Below, piece after piece: positions 1 to 7,691 of a stretch of DNA of 10,773 bases. Under the pieces are notes generated by a model, which did no database searches, had not been told where the DNA came from, and saw nothing but the letters and a program-made list of their open reading frames with translations. The first letter of the stretch is position 1; each line of letters opens with the position of its first letter. Location: positions 1 through 10,773 of the forward strand of contig CALWWO010000135.1 of the NCBI GenBank assembly GCA_944385265.1, written 5' to 3'. This DNA is from an uncultured Oscillospiraceae bacterium (lineage in GTDB: Bacteria; Bacillota_A; Clostridia; Oscillospirales; Oscillospiraceae). The translations under genes were made by a program, and so were the position numbers.

Positions 1-1542
1 TCCGCCCATGTCGTTTCCGGACGCTCTCTCGTACCCGCCGGATAGACGCTGTTCGATCTTCCGCTGGATGTCGCGCGATATTGGGCGCCCGTCCGGACCG
101 AAAAACGATATCCTTATGCCGCTGCCCTCCTGCGCGAAAAACGCAGTCAACGGAACGCCCATCTCTTTTCCCATATATGCCGCGGCGGCGGCAAAGCTCT
201 CATCGAGCGACGTGAGCTCCGCGCCGGCTGAGCGGACGCCGCTGCCAAACGCAGCCGCAAGCGTCTTCGCCCCGTTCGAGCCGCCCCATCCGACAGCCGC
301 TCTTCCGGCATACGCTGCCGCCGAGCCCAAGGCGACGCAATCCTCCGCCGTTATAGAGATATTCATCTCCTCTGTCATTGAAGCGCCGTCAGAAAAGCTG
401 AGCCTGTGCCTGAGCTTCCCTTTCACTATATTCTCGCTCACACGGCTGCCCGCCTCTATCTTTCTTCCGGGCCATATTTTTACATTTCTTAAAACGCGGC
501 TCTCATCGCCTATTTCCGTACCGTCGCCGATTACGGCGCCCTCTTCTACCGCGGTGTGACCGCCTATCACCGCGCCGCTGCATATGACGCACCCGTCAAG
601 CGATGAATATTCTCCTACCGACGCGGCGCCCACTACGGAGTATTTTATTCTTGCGCCGCGCTTTACGACGCTTTTTGCCTCCAGTACTGTATACGGTCCT
701 ATTTTTGCGCCGCTTTCTATCGTCACGCCGTCTCCTATATAGACCGGCGGAGTTATATTGATCTCCATGCCGCCAAGCGGGATACTGCTCCAAACGCCCG
801 GCATTACCTCCGGCGCCGCCTTGGAGAGTTTTACCTTTCCGTCCAGCGCATCATATACGCACTGCATGAAGCTCTCGCAGTTTCCTATATCGCGCCAGTA
901 GCCCTTCGCCTCGAATCCATACAGCCGCTTTTTGTTTACCATCAGCTTTGGAAACAGATCGCGGCTGAAATCGTATATGACATCTTTCGGTATGCCGTCC
1001 AGCACGGAATTTGACAGGATATATATGCCGGTGTTTATCATATTGCTGCGTACTCGCTCCCAGTCCGGCTTTTCTATAAATCCCTCTATCCTGCCGTCCG
1101 CCTGTGCGACGACGACGCCGAATTCAAGCGGTTCGGCACATTCGGCGACTACGATCGTCACATCGGCATCCTTCTGCTTGTGAAACGCCATCGCCTGCTC
1201 AAGATCGAAATCGCACACGGCGTCTCCTGATATGACGAGAAAATCATCTTCCCCGATAAAATCGCGGCACGCGGCGACGCCTCCCGCCGTACCGAGGGGC
1301 TCGCGCTCAACATTATATTTTATCGAGACGCCGAAATCGCTTCCATCGCCGAAATAGCCGGATACGCTCTCCGGCAAATAACCGAGCGTCATACAGATAT
1401 CTGTTATCCCGCTCTTTTTAAGAAGTCTGACGGTGTGCTCAAGCACAGGTGCGTCAAGAAGATTTATCATGGGCTTTGCCCGCTCTTCCGTAAGAGGTCT
1501 GAGTCTTGTGCCCTCTCCTCCGGCAAGTACAATAGCTTTCAT
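1..1542 (-). CDS. Sugar-1-phosphate nucleotidyltransferase fused to beta-helix and phosphohexomutase-like domain (partial, 3' end outside window)
   Basis: I translated the minus strand from ATG at 1542 and found 514 open codons to the window edge. Residues 1-235 are a nucleotidyltransferase fold: LAGGEGTRLRP at 6-16 with K23-P24 (nucleotide binding), GTAGG at 84-88, SGD at 105-107 (metal Asp107), FIEKP at 155-159 and YWRDIG at 215-220. Residues about 255-365 carry hexapeptide-like repeats (GDGVTIESGAKIGPYTVL) of a left-handed beta-helix. From about 395 the sequence resembles domain I of alpha-D-phosphohexomutases. The family usually makes NDP-sugars (GDP-mannose or NDP-glucose type) for cell-surface glycans; the exact sugar and nucleotide cannot be read here. 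The active-site serine loop TASHNP seems to be missing around residues 465-482. The start is supported by GGGGGA eight bases upstream of the ATG. The gene is divergent from gdpP. Related fused proteins are about 770-830 residues, so roughly a third lies outside. Confidence 0.9.
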   Translation of the reverse strand, partial: MKAIVLAGGEGTRLRPLTEERAKPMINLLDAPVLEHTVRLLKKSGITDICMTLGYLPESVSGYFGDGSDFGVSIKYNVEREPLGTAGGVAACRDFIGEDDFLVISGDAVCDFDLEQAMAFHKQKDADVTIVVAECAEPLEFGVVVAQADGRIEGFIEKPDWERVRSNMINTGIYILSNSVLDGIPKDVIYDFSRDLFPKLMVNKKRLYGFEAKGYWRDIGNCESFMQCVYDALDGKVKLSKAAPEVMPGVWSSIPLGGMEINITPPVYIGDGVTIESGAKIGPYTVLEAKSVVKRGARIKYSVVGAASVGEYSSLDGCVICSGAVIGGHTAVEEGAVIGDGTEIGDESRVLRNVKIWPGRKIEAGSRVSENIVKGKLRHRLSFSDGASMTEEMNISITAEDCVALGSAAAYAGRAAVGWGGSNGAKTLAAAFGSGVRSAGAELTSLDESFAAAAAYMGKEMGVPLTAFFAQEGSGIRISFFGPDGRPISRDIQRKIEQRLSGGYERASGNDMGG

Positions 1543-1616
1543 TGGAAATTCCCCCGTTTTGTTTCTTGTAACTGCTATTATTTCCCTTTCGGCTGCAAAA
1601 ATTCGCGCAAACAATA

Positions 1617-1645
1617 TTGTGCTTGCTTCCTGTTTTTGGTATAAT
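1617..1645 (+). promoter_or_regulatory. Extended -10 sigma-A promoter for gdpP
   Basis: The spacer between the two divergent genes holds a perfect -10 hexamer TATAAT at 1640-1645 preceded by TG plus one base (1637-1639), the extended -10 signature. A modest -35, TTGTGC at 1617-1622, lies at the ideal 17-bp spacing. Transcription would start near 1652, giving a leader of about 26 nt to the TTG start at 1678. I found no equally convincing promoter on the minus strand for the divergent gene. Confidence 0.7.
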
Positions 1646-1677
1646 ATGTTGATATGTAAAGTAGTATGGGGGTAGTA

Positions 1678-3687
1678 TTGACATTGAATAAAAAAATCAA
1701 AAAAATGCTTGAGCCTAATATGCGTTTTTATTTTGCAATGCTCGTGATTTTCGCAGCCCTCACTTTCTTCTGGGGCGAAAACATCCATTACCTCGCGTAT
1801 GTTGAGGTTGGGGTCATCGTCCTTCTCATGATCTATTCGCGCATCACGAACAGGAAACGCAGAAGCGAGATACTTAAATATATAGAAGAGATAACGTTTA
1901 ACCGCGATACCGCCTCGCAGAGTTCTCTTGCAAGCTTCCCCATGCCGATGGTGATATTTGATTTGAACGACGGGCACATCGTCTCCGCTAACGAGAGCTT
2001 TTTCAATATGAGCGGCGAGCATGAGCATTTCTTCGAATCGCGCATTACGGACTTTGTCCCCGATCTCCCCGTCAAATGGCTTACGGAGGGGAAAATAGAG
2101 TGTCCAGATATAATCGATGTAAACGGGAAAAAATACCGGGTATACGGCAATATTTTCAGAACGGACAGCTCGAAATTCAGCAAATATATCGCCACAACGT
2201 ACTGGGTAGACGTTACGGAGTATGAATTCACACGGGAGGAATATGAAAATTCGCGGCTTGTGTTCGCAGTACTCATGCTTGACAATTATGACGAGCTTCT
2301 AAACGGACTTTCCTCTAAAGAGCGCACGGCGCTTCTGTCGTCCGTGGACGATATCGTGACTGATTGGACCTCAGGATTTGACGGGTACCTCGTGCAATAC
2401 GACCGCGACAGATATATTTTCCTGTTTGAAGACAGATATGTCCAGCAGCTTGTGGACGATAAATTCTCAATCCTTGAATCGGTGCGGAAAATCGTGCGCC
2501 CAAAGGGTATACCGGCTACGATGAGTATCGGTATCGGCAGAGACGGAAAGACTATTGCCGAAAACGCCCAGTTTGCAGCCCTCGGCATAGAGATGTCGCT
2601 GAGCCGCGGCGGCGATCAGGCGGTCATCAAAAACCGTTTCGCGTTTGAATTTTACGGCGGGCATTCCACCGAAATGGAAAAGCACACGAAGGTCAAGGCG
2701 AGAGTTATGGCAAATTCGCTCAAAGAGCTTGTCGGCGATGCGTCAAATATTTTCGTCATGGGTCACAAATACGCCGATCTCGACAGCGTCGGCGCCGCTG
2801 TCGGCGTATGCTGCATCGCCCGCAAGGTCGGGAAAACGGCGCGCATAGTGATCGATATGGAGCACAACTCCTCTGAAATGCTGATAAACAGGATGCTCAG
2901 CGTCCCGGAATATAAGGATGCCTTCATCTCCCCGCAGGACGCGATAGTGGAAGCGGATGGGCAGAGCCTTCTAGTCGTCGTCGATACGAACAGACCGGAA
3001 CAGGTCGAATCGAACGAACTGCTTTTGTCGTGCAACCACGTGGCAGTTATTGATCACCACCGCAGAGCGGCGACTTATATACAACACGCGGTTTTGAATT
3101 TTCAAGAGCCGTACGCCTCGTCCGCAGCCGAACTTGTGACGGAGCTTTTGCAGTATATCGTGGATCAAAGCGACATCCTGCGTTTTGAAGCCGAAGCGCT
3201 GCTCGCCGGTATTATGCTCGATACGAAAAACTTTACGCTTCGTACCGGCGGCAGGACCTTTGACGCGGCAGCGTTCCTGAGAAGAGCCGGCGCGGATACG
3301 ACCGAGGTCAAAAAATTCCTCCAGAGCGATATCAAAACGGCAATGGTCAAGTATTCCATAATACAAAAGGCGAAGGTGTATAAAGCTGGGATTGCAATAT
3401 CCGTAGCGGAAACCCCGCAAAACAGGATAATAGCAGCGCAAGCTGCGGATGAGCTTTTAAACATCTCCGGCATACAGGCGTCCTTTGTCGTTTTTCCGGA
3501 AAATAATACAATAAATATTTCGGCGCGTTCGATCGGCGACATAAATGTCCAGTATATCGTCGAAAAGCTCGGCGGAGGCGGAAATAAATCTACTGCCGGC
3601 GCCCAAATATCTGGAAAAACCATGAAAGAGGTAGTAGAAGGGCTTGTTAAAGCTATCGATGCGTATTTCGAAAGCGTCGAGCATTGA
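1678..3687 (+). CDS. gdpP: Membrane-bound cyclic-di-AMP phosphodiesterase GdpP (PAS, degenerate GGDEF, DHH/DHHA1)
   Basis: Hydrolyses the second messenger c-di-AMP to 5'-pApA at the membrane, so tuning osmolyte and cell-wall homeostasis. Numbering from TTG 1678 (669 aa; Bacillus GdpP is about 660): two membrane helices at about 17-32 and 39-53; a PAS sensor about 80-175; a degenerate GGDEF domain about 190-320, lacking the GGDEF motif but with SIGIG at 283-287 and the family's SRGGDQ; DHH domain with GHKYADLD (H363, D367, D369), VVVDT (D436), DHH at 459-461 and GIMLD (D515); DHHA1 at about 585-665. All expected metal ligands are present. The usual GGGGH of DHHA1 is GGGGN (Asn636). An in-frame ATG at 1666 would add four residues but has no ribosome binding site and sits about 14 nt from the predicted transcript start; TTG 1678 follows GGGGG by five bases, so I prefer it. 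It sits upstream of rplI-dnaB, as in many Firmicutes. Confidence 0.93.
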   Translation: MTLNKKIKKMLEPNMRFYFAMLVIFAALTFFWGENIHYLAYVEVGVIVLLMIYSRITNRKRRSEILKYIEEITFNRDTASQSSLASFPMPMVIFDLNDGHIVSANESFFNMSGEHEHFFESRITDFVPDLPVKWLTEGKIECPDIIDVNGKKYRVYGNIFRTDSSKFSKYIATTYWVDVTEYEFTREEYENSRLVFAVLMLDNYDELLNGLSSKERTALLSSVDDIVTDWTSGFDGYLVQYDRDRYIFLFEDRYVQQLVDDKFSILESVRKIVRPKGIPATMSIGIGRDGKTIAENAQFAALGIEMSLSRGGDQAVIKNRFAFEFYGGHSTEMEKHTKVKARVMANSLKELVGDASNIFVMGHKYADLDSVGAAVGVCCIARKVGKTARIVIDMEHNSSEMLINRMLSVPEYKDAFISPQDAIVEADGQSLLVVVDTNRPEQVESNELLLSCNHVAVIDHHRRAATYIQHAVLNFQEPYASSAAELVTELLQYIVDQSDILRFEAEALLAGIMLDTKNFTLRTGGRTFDAAAFLRRAGADTTEVKKFLQSDIKTAMVKYSIIQKAKVYKAGIAISVAETPQNRIIAAQAADELLNISGIQASFVVFPENNTINISARSIGDINVQYIVEKLGGGGNKSTAGAQISGKTMKEVVEGLVKAIDAYFESVEH

Positions 3688-3855
3688 GCTAGTCTATGCT
3701 TTCAAAACGGCGGCGTCCTTTTAGGGCTTTTGCCGTATCTGAATAAGGGGACGTATGTACTCCATACGGCGTACATTGCGGGATCTTCGTCCGCCGCTGA
3801 CCGGGGATCCGTCCTCCCATCCATATAATCCAAGCGGCAGAAGGAGTTTTACAAC
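3688..3855 (+). other. 168-bp gdpP-rplI spacer, possible rplI leader
   Basis: No gene fits here. A short hairpin, CGTATG (3752-3757) / CATACG (3763-3768) around a five-base loop, is visible, followed by weaker GC-rich pairings between about 3778 and 3815. There is no T-run after any of them, so none is a convincing terminator. A perfect TATAAT lies at 3824-3829, but no good -35 is found at 16-18 bp upstream. A strong SD (AGAAGGAG, 3839-3846) lies nine bases before the rplI ATG. Whether rplI is transcribed from its own promoter or by read-through from gdpP cannot be decided. Confidence 0.4.
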
Positions 3856-4305
3856 ATGAAGGTAATTTTACAGCAGGATGTCAAAGGAAAAGGTAAAAAA
3901 GGTCAGATGGTCGAGGTCGCGGAAGGATATGCGCGCAACTTCCTCCTCCCTAAAAATCTTGCCGTCCCGGCGACAGAAGGAAATATAGCGATCATGAAAA
4001 AGCAGGAAAAGGCGCGGCAGGCTCAGATAGCCAAGGAGATAGAAGAGGCTAAAGAGATAGCTAAAAAGCTTGAGGGCTGCGTCGTCAAAATATCGGCGAG
4101 AGCCGGTGAAAACGGCAAGCTCTTCGGCTCCATCACTTCCAAGGAGATCTCAGAGGCGCTTGAAGAACAGCACGGCATAGCTATTGAAAAAAACCGTATA
4201 ATCCAAAACGAACCGATAAAAAATTTCGGTCAGTTTGAGCTTAAATGCAAGCTGGGGCATGAGGTCTCCGGTAAGATCAACGTCGTGGTAGCCGAGATAA
4301 AATAA
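3856..4305 (+). CDS. rplI: 50S ribosomal protein bL9
   Basis: Protein of the large ribosomal subunit that binds 23S rRNA near the base of the L1 stalk and helps maintain reading frame. The 149 residues match the usual 147-150. The N-terminal RNA-binding domain is clear: [21 protein letters not shown] then [14 protein letters not shown] (about 23-36), with the conserved Gly/Lys loop. A long charged connecting helix follows at about 42-75, rich in Lys, Glu and Ala. The C-terminal domain has the typical [12 protein letters not shown] (about 87-98) and ends with a [18 protein letters not shown] strand. The ATG at 3856 has AGAAGGAG nine bases upstream. Its place between gdpP and dnaB is conserved across many Firmicutes. 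Confidence 0.97.
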   Translation: MKVILQQDVKGKGKKGQMVEVAEGYARNFLLPKNLAVPATEGNIAIMKKQEKARQAQIAKEIEEAKEIAKKLEGCVVKISARAGENGKLFGSITSKEISEALEEQHGIAIEKNRIIQNEPIKNFGQFELKCKLGHEVSGKINVVVAEIK

Positions 4306-4320
4306 GCGATAACACGATCT

Positions 4321-4366
4321 CGTTCCGCGCAGCACGGAAAAGCTTCCGTGAAGAGGCGCGCGAACG
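4321..4366 (+). other. Nested stem-loop in the rplI-dnaB spacer
   Basis: The 101-bp gap between rplI and the dnaB ATG contains a perfect inner hairpin, CACGGAA (4333-4339) / TTCCGTG (4344-4350) with loop AAGC. It is enclosed by an imperfect outer stem, CGTTCCGCGC (4321-4330) against GCGCGCGAACG (4356-4366), which differ by one inserted base. No T-tract follows, so it is not a standard terminator. It may be an RNA processing site or a stabiliser between a very highly expressed ribosomal gene and a weakly expressed helicase gene (inference). Confidence 0.45.
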
Positions 4367-4406
4367 GCAACATCGATAACTAACTACTTTGCAGGAGAGA
4401 TTTGCG

Positions 4407-5762
4407 ATGGATGAGCTGCTTTCGCGGCAAATGCCGCATAATATAGAAGCCGAACAGGCTGTTTTAGGATCGATGCTTATCGATTCAAGATGCGTGCCCG
4501 TCGTTATAGGCGCGCTGCGTCCGTCGGATTTCTATGTCAAAACTAATCAGGATATTTTTGAGACGATCTACTCCATGTTCAATTACTCCATGGTCATCGA
4601 TCCGGTGACCGTGCTGGAGCAGATGCGTATAAACGGGACGTTTAACCCTGACACGTCTTCAGATTATATCCTGGAGCTTATGAATATAACTCCGACCTCC
4701 GCAAACGTCATGGAATACGCAGCCATTGTCCGCGACAAAGCGCTTATGCGCTCTATCGCGGAGGCAGGAAGCGAGATAAACTCTCTTGCGATGGACGGCG
4801 CGGGCGAGGCAATGGATATTTTGGAGGCAGCAGAAAAAAAAGTCTATTCACTGCGTCAAGGACGTACAAACGGTGGGCTCGAGCCCATATCCAAAATTTT
4901 AGTCGGCGTATATGAGCAGCTTTCGCTCGCCGCTAAAAGCTCTAACAGCATCCCGGGTATCCCGACGGGACTTACCGATCTTGACAATATGATAATGGGT
5001 CTTAATAAATCCGACCTCATCCTCATCGCATCGCGTCCCGGTATGGGCAAAACGAGTATTGCGCTCAATATAGCTATGCACGCCGCAAAAACGTCGGGCA
5101 AATCGGTGGCGATATTTTCGCTTGAAATGTCGAGAGAGCAGCTTTGCATGCGTCTGCTCTCAGCCGAAAGCTTTGTCGACAGCAAAAAACTGCTTACAGG
5201 CAGATTGTCGGCGGACGACTGGAAAAACATCGCGGCGGCAGCCGGCGTTATAAGCTCTCTTAATCTGCTTATTGACGACAATCCGTCGCTGAGCGTCACC
5301 GATATGAACGCGCAATGCCGCAGGATAAACGATCTCGGTCTTGTCGTTATCGACTATTTGCAGCTTATGCAGAGCGCGTCGGGCACGCCCAATTACTCGG
5401 GCGAGAACAGGCAGCAGGTCGTAAGCGATATAAGCCGTATGCTCAAGATAATGGCAAAGGAGCTCAATGTTCCCGTGATATGTCTAAGCCAGCTTTCAAG
5501 AGCCAATGAGTCGCGCACAAACAAGCGCCCCATGCTGTCCGATCTGCGCGAGTCCGGCGCTATCGAGCAGGACGCCGATATCGTCCTCGGACTTTATCGC
5601 GAGGACTATTATAATAAGGAAACGGAAGATCCGAATCTCGCCGAATGCATTATTCTCAAGAACAGGCACGGCGAAACCGGTACGGTCGAGCTTCGCTGGA
5701 TGCCTGAGTTTACATCGTACGCCTCCGTTGAGCGCAGATATTCCGACGAGGATGTTAACTAA
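4407..5762 (+). CDS. dnaB: Replicative DNA helicase DnaB
   Basis: Hexameric 5'-3' helicase that unwinds the fork and recruits primase (called DnaC in Bacillus). Length is 451 aa, against about 450-470 in the family. Residues about 8-108 are the N-terminal domain that forms the hexamer collar and primase contact (PHNIEAEQAVLGSML). The RecA-like motor follows from about 170: Walker A SRPGMGKT at 209-216 (Lys215), the FSLEMS motif, Walker B VVIDYLQL with Asp316, then LSQLSRANE and the arginine-finger region ending in LYREDYY and the basic NRHGETG loop. The segment between CRR and IDYL is three residues shorter than in Bacillus. I chose ATG 4407 because AGGAG (4393-4397) lies nine bases upstream; an upstream TTG at 4389 would overlap that SD. 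The stop codon overlaps the tilS start by one base (TAATG), implying translational coupling. Confidence 0.97.
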   Translation: MDELLSRQMPHNIEAEQAVLGSMLIDSRCVPVVIGALRPSDFYVKTNQDIFETIYSMFNYSMVIDPVTVLEQMRINGTFNPDTSSDYILELMNITPTSANVMEYAAIVRDKALMRSIAEAGSEINSLAMDGAGEAMDILEAAEKKVYSLRQGRTNGGLEPISKILVGVYEQLSLAAKSSNSIPGIPTGLTDLDNMIMGLNKSDLILIASRPGMGKTSIALNIAMHAAKTSGKSVAIFSLEMSREQLCMRLLSAESFVDSKKLLTGRLSADDWKNIAAAAGVISSLNLLIDDNPSLSVTDMNAQCRRINDLGLVVIDYLQLMQSASGTPNYSGENRQQVVSDISRMLKIMAKELNVPVICLSQLSRANESRTNKRPMLSDLRESGAIEQDADIVLGLYREDYYNKETEDPNLAECIILKNRHGETGTVELRWMPEFTSYASVERRYSDEDVN

Positions 5763-7108
5763 TGACAGATTCATTTTTGGAAAAAGAAGAACGATACTGC
5801 AAGGAAAATAAGCTGCTGCCGCGCGGCGGAACGGTGCTTGCCGCCGTATCCGGCGGATGCGACTCTATGTGCCTGCTCCACTCACTTGTAGAGCTGTCTG
5901 GCAAATTCGGTTTTTCCGTGGCTGCGGCGCACTTCAATCATATGCTGCGCGGCGACGAGTCCGACCGAGACGAGCGGTTTGTGACCGAGTACTGCAAAAA
6001 TCTCGGCATCCCGTGCTATACCGGCAGAGGAGACGTTCACGCCGAAGCCGCACAGCGGCGCCGCGGTATCGAGGAGACGGCGCGGAGCATGCGATACGCG
6101 TTTCTTGAAAGGGTATGCTCGCAGCGCGGCTTTTTGAGGATCGCCACGGCTCATTCGGCCGACGACAATGTGGAGACTGTCCTTATAAATCTTGCCCGCG
6201 GAGCAGGACTTGCAGGGATCTCCGGCATACCGCCGAGACGCGGCAATGTGATACGTCCGCTGCTTTTTGCGACGCGTGCGGAGATAGAGCTCTTTTTAAA
6301 CGAAAACGACATCCCTCATGTTGAAGACAGCACGAACGCGGACGACGATTATACTAGAAATAAATTAAGGCACCACGTTATTCCTGCACTTAGAGAAATA
6401 AATCCACGCCTGAGCGAGACGGTTCTGAAGACGTGCGAGCTTGCTGGCATGGATGACAGATATCTGAGCGGTCTCGCAGAAGATTTTATAAAATCGAGCA
6501 TTACGTCATACGGAAAGATACCGGTCAAGGCGTTGTCCGCCCTCAGCTATCCGGTGGCGAGCCGCGTAATACGGCATCTTATCCCGGGACTTTCAAAAAA
6601 GCATGTCGACACAGTACTGTCACTGTGCAGCGGCGAAAATCCCTCGGCAGAAGCAGATCTCCCCGGTATGACCGTGCGCCGCGAATATGATTTTATAGCG
6701 CTGGGAAAGACGGATCGCGCAAGCTTTTCCCCGTTTGAGATCCATCCCGGTGAAACGATCGAAATTCCGGAATCAAAATTGCGGATAATATGCAAAAAAA
6801 CTGTATTTTACCCCAATATTCATAATTCCTTCAATAATTTTGTACTGAAATATGATAGTATTCAGGGTGCTATTGTCGTCAGACCGCGACAAAGCGGCGA
6901 TAAAATCTCCCTTGTAAACCGCGGCGGTACAAAATCACTGAAAAAGCTGTATATAGACAGCCGTATACCGAGCGCCAAGCGCGGGCTTGTCCCCGTCATC
7001 GCAGATTCGACCGGCGTTATTGCCGTTTACGGATTCGGTATCGACAAAAGATTCAAAGCGACTTGCGGTGAAACCGTATTAAATATTATAATTGAGGAGA
7101 TTATTTAA
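5762..7108 (+). CDS. tilS: tRNA(Ile)-lysidine synthase TilS
   Basis: Modifies C34 of the CAU-anticodon tRNA-Ile to lysidine using ATP and lysine, so that it reads AUA codons and is charged with isoleucine. AUA is used often in this window, so the enzyme should be essential here. The 448-aa protein has the PP-loop ATP site SGGCDS at residues 30-35, HFNH at 57-60, RGIEETAR, the AHSADDNVETVLINLARGAG block and the conserved TRNKLRHHVIP segment. A C-terminal TilS domain follows, with RPRQSGDKI and the SLKKLYIDSRIP segment near the end. The ATG at 5762 overlaps the dnaB stop; GAGGA at 5748-5752, inside dnaB, is its SD. The last codons (IEEII) contain the SD for hpt, coupling the two genes. Adjacency with hpt and ftsH is classic for Firmicutes. 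Confidence 0.96.
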   Translation: MTDSFLEKEERYCKENKLLPRGGTVLAAVSGGCDSMCLLHSLVELSGKFGFSVAAAHFNHMLRGDESDRDERFVTEYCKNLGIPCYTGRGDVHAEAAQRRRGIEETARSMRYAFLERVCSQRGFLRIATAHSADDNVETVLINLARGAGLAGISGIPPRRGNVIRPLLFATRAEIELFLNENDIPHVEDSTNADDDYTRNKLRHHVIPALREINPRLSETVLKTCELAGMDDRYLSGLAEDFIKSSITSYGKIPVKALSALSYPVASRVIRHLIPGLSKKHVDTVLSLCSGENPSAEADLPGMTVRREYDFIALGKTDRASFSPFEIHPGETIEIPESKLRIICKKTVFYPNIHNSFNNFVLKYDSIQGAIVVRPRQSGDKISLVNRGGTKSLKKLYIDSRIPSAKRGLVPVIADSTGVIAVYGFGIDKRFKATCGETVLNIIIEEII

Positions 7109-7110
7109 TT

Positions 7111-7650
7111 ATGACACAGGATATCGAAAGGGTTTATTTTACGGAGGAGGAGATAAAGTCCCGCGTTAAAGAGCTGGGTAAACAGGTCTCGGATGATTAC
7201 CGCGGCAAAAATCCGCTCTTTATAAGCGTGCTGAAGGGCTCGTTCGTCTTTATGGCCGATCTTATGAGAAGCGTAAGCATTTACTGTGACATCGATTTTA
7301 TGTCCGTCTCATCTTATGGCAGCGGGACAGCAAGCTCCGGAGTCGTTAAGATCACAAATGACTTGTCGTACGACGTGACGGGACGGCACATACTTATAGT
7401 CGAGGATATCCTAGACTCCGGCGTTACGCTGGCGTATCTGAAAAAATATATGGCGGTGAGAAACCCCGCTTCCATAAAAATATGCACTCTGCTCGATAAG
7501 CCCGCGCGGCGCAAGGCAGACGTTACTCCTGATTATTCCGGTTTTTTGTGCCCGGATGCTTTTATCGTGGGTTACGGTCTTGATTATAACGAGCGATATC
7601 GTAATCTGCCGTACATCGGCGTACTTAAGCCTGAAATATATGAAAACTGA
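7111..7650 (+). CDS. hpt: Hypoxanthine-guanine phosphoribosyltransferase
   Basis: Purine salvage enzyme that joins PRPP to hypoxanthine or guanine to give IMP or GMP in the cytosol. The 179 residues are typical for bacterial HPRT (about 175-185). The PRPP-binding signature [11 protein letters not shown] spans residues 97-107 with acidic pair Glu98-Asp99. The early [13 protein letters not shown] segment holds the Leu-Lys-Gly loop that contacts pyrophosphate, [12 protein letters not shown] is the flexible catalytic loop, and the LLDKPARRK segment and the [20 protein letters not shown] block near the C terminus form the purine pocket. GAGGAGA at 7094-7100 lies ten bases before the ATG and only two bases separate it from the tilS stop. 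In Bacillus, HprT and TilS share an operon and are linked to control of ftsH; the same order here suggests a conserved unit. Confidence 0.97.
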   Translation: MTQDIERVYFTEEEIKSRVKELGKQVSDDYRGKNPLFISVLKGSFVFMADLMRSVSIYCDIDFMSVSSYGSGTASSGVVKITNDLSYDVTGRHILIVEDILDSGVTLAYLKKYMAVRNPASIKICTLLDKPARRKADVTPDYSGFLCPDAFIVGYGLDYNERYRNLPYIGVLKPEIYEN

Positions 7651-7691
7651 CACTTGCCTCAAAATTTATCATAGAAAGAAGTGACTGCTAT

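Noticed and set aside
8..559. 183-codon open frame on the plus strand.
   Set aside because: It is antisense to the clear nucleotidyltransferase/phosphohexomutase gene; its proline/serine/alanine-rich product is typical of a shadow frame.
1611..1620. Palindrome ACAATATTGT over the -35 of the gdpP promoter, similar to the NrdR cores at 9820 and 9862.
   Set aside because: It is two bases shorter in the centre (10 instead of 12), which would shift the half-sites, and there is only one copy. A 10-bp AT-rich palindrome is expected by chance often enough.
3752..3768. Hairpin CGTATG/CATACG as a gdpP terminator.
   Set aside because: No T-tract follows and the stem is short and AT-containing.
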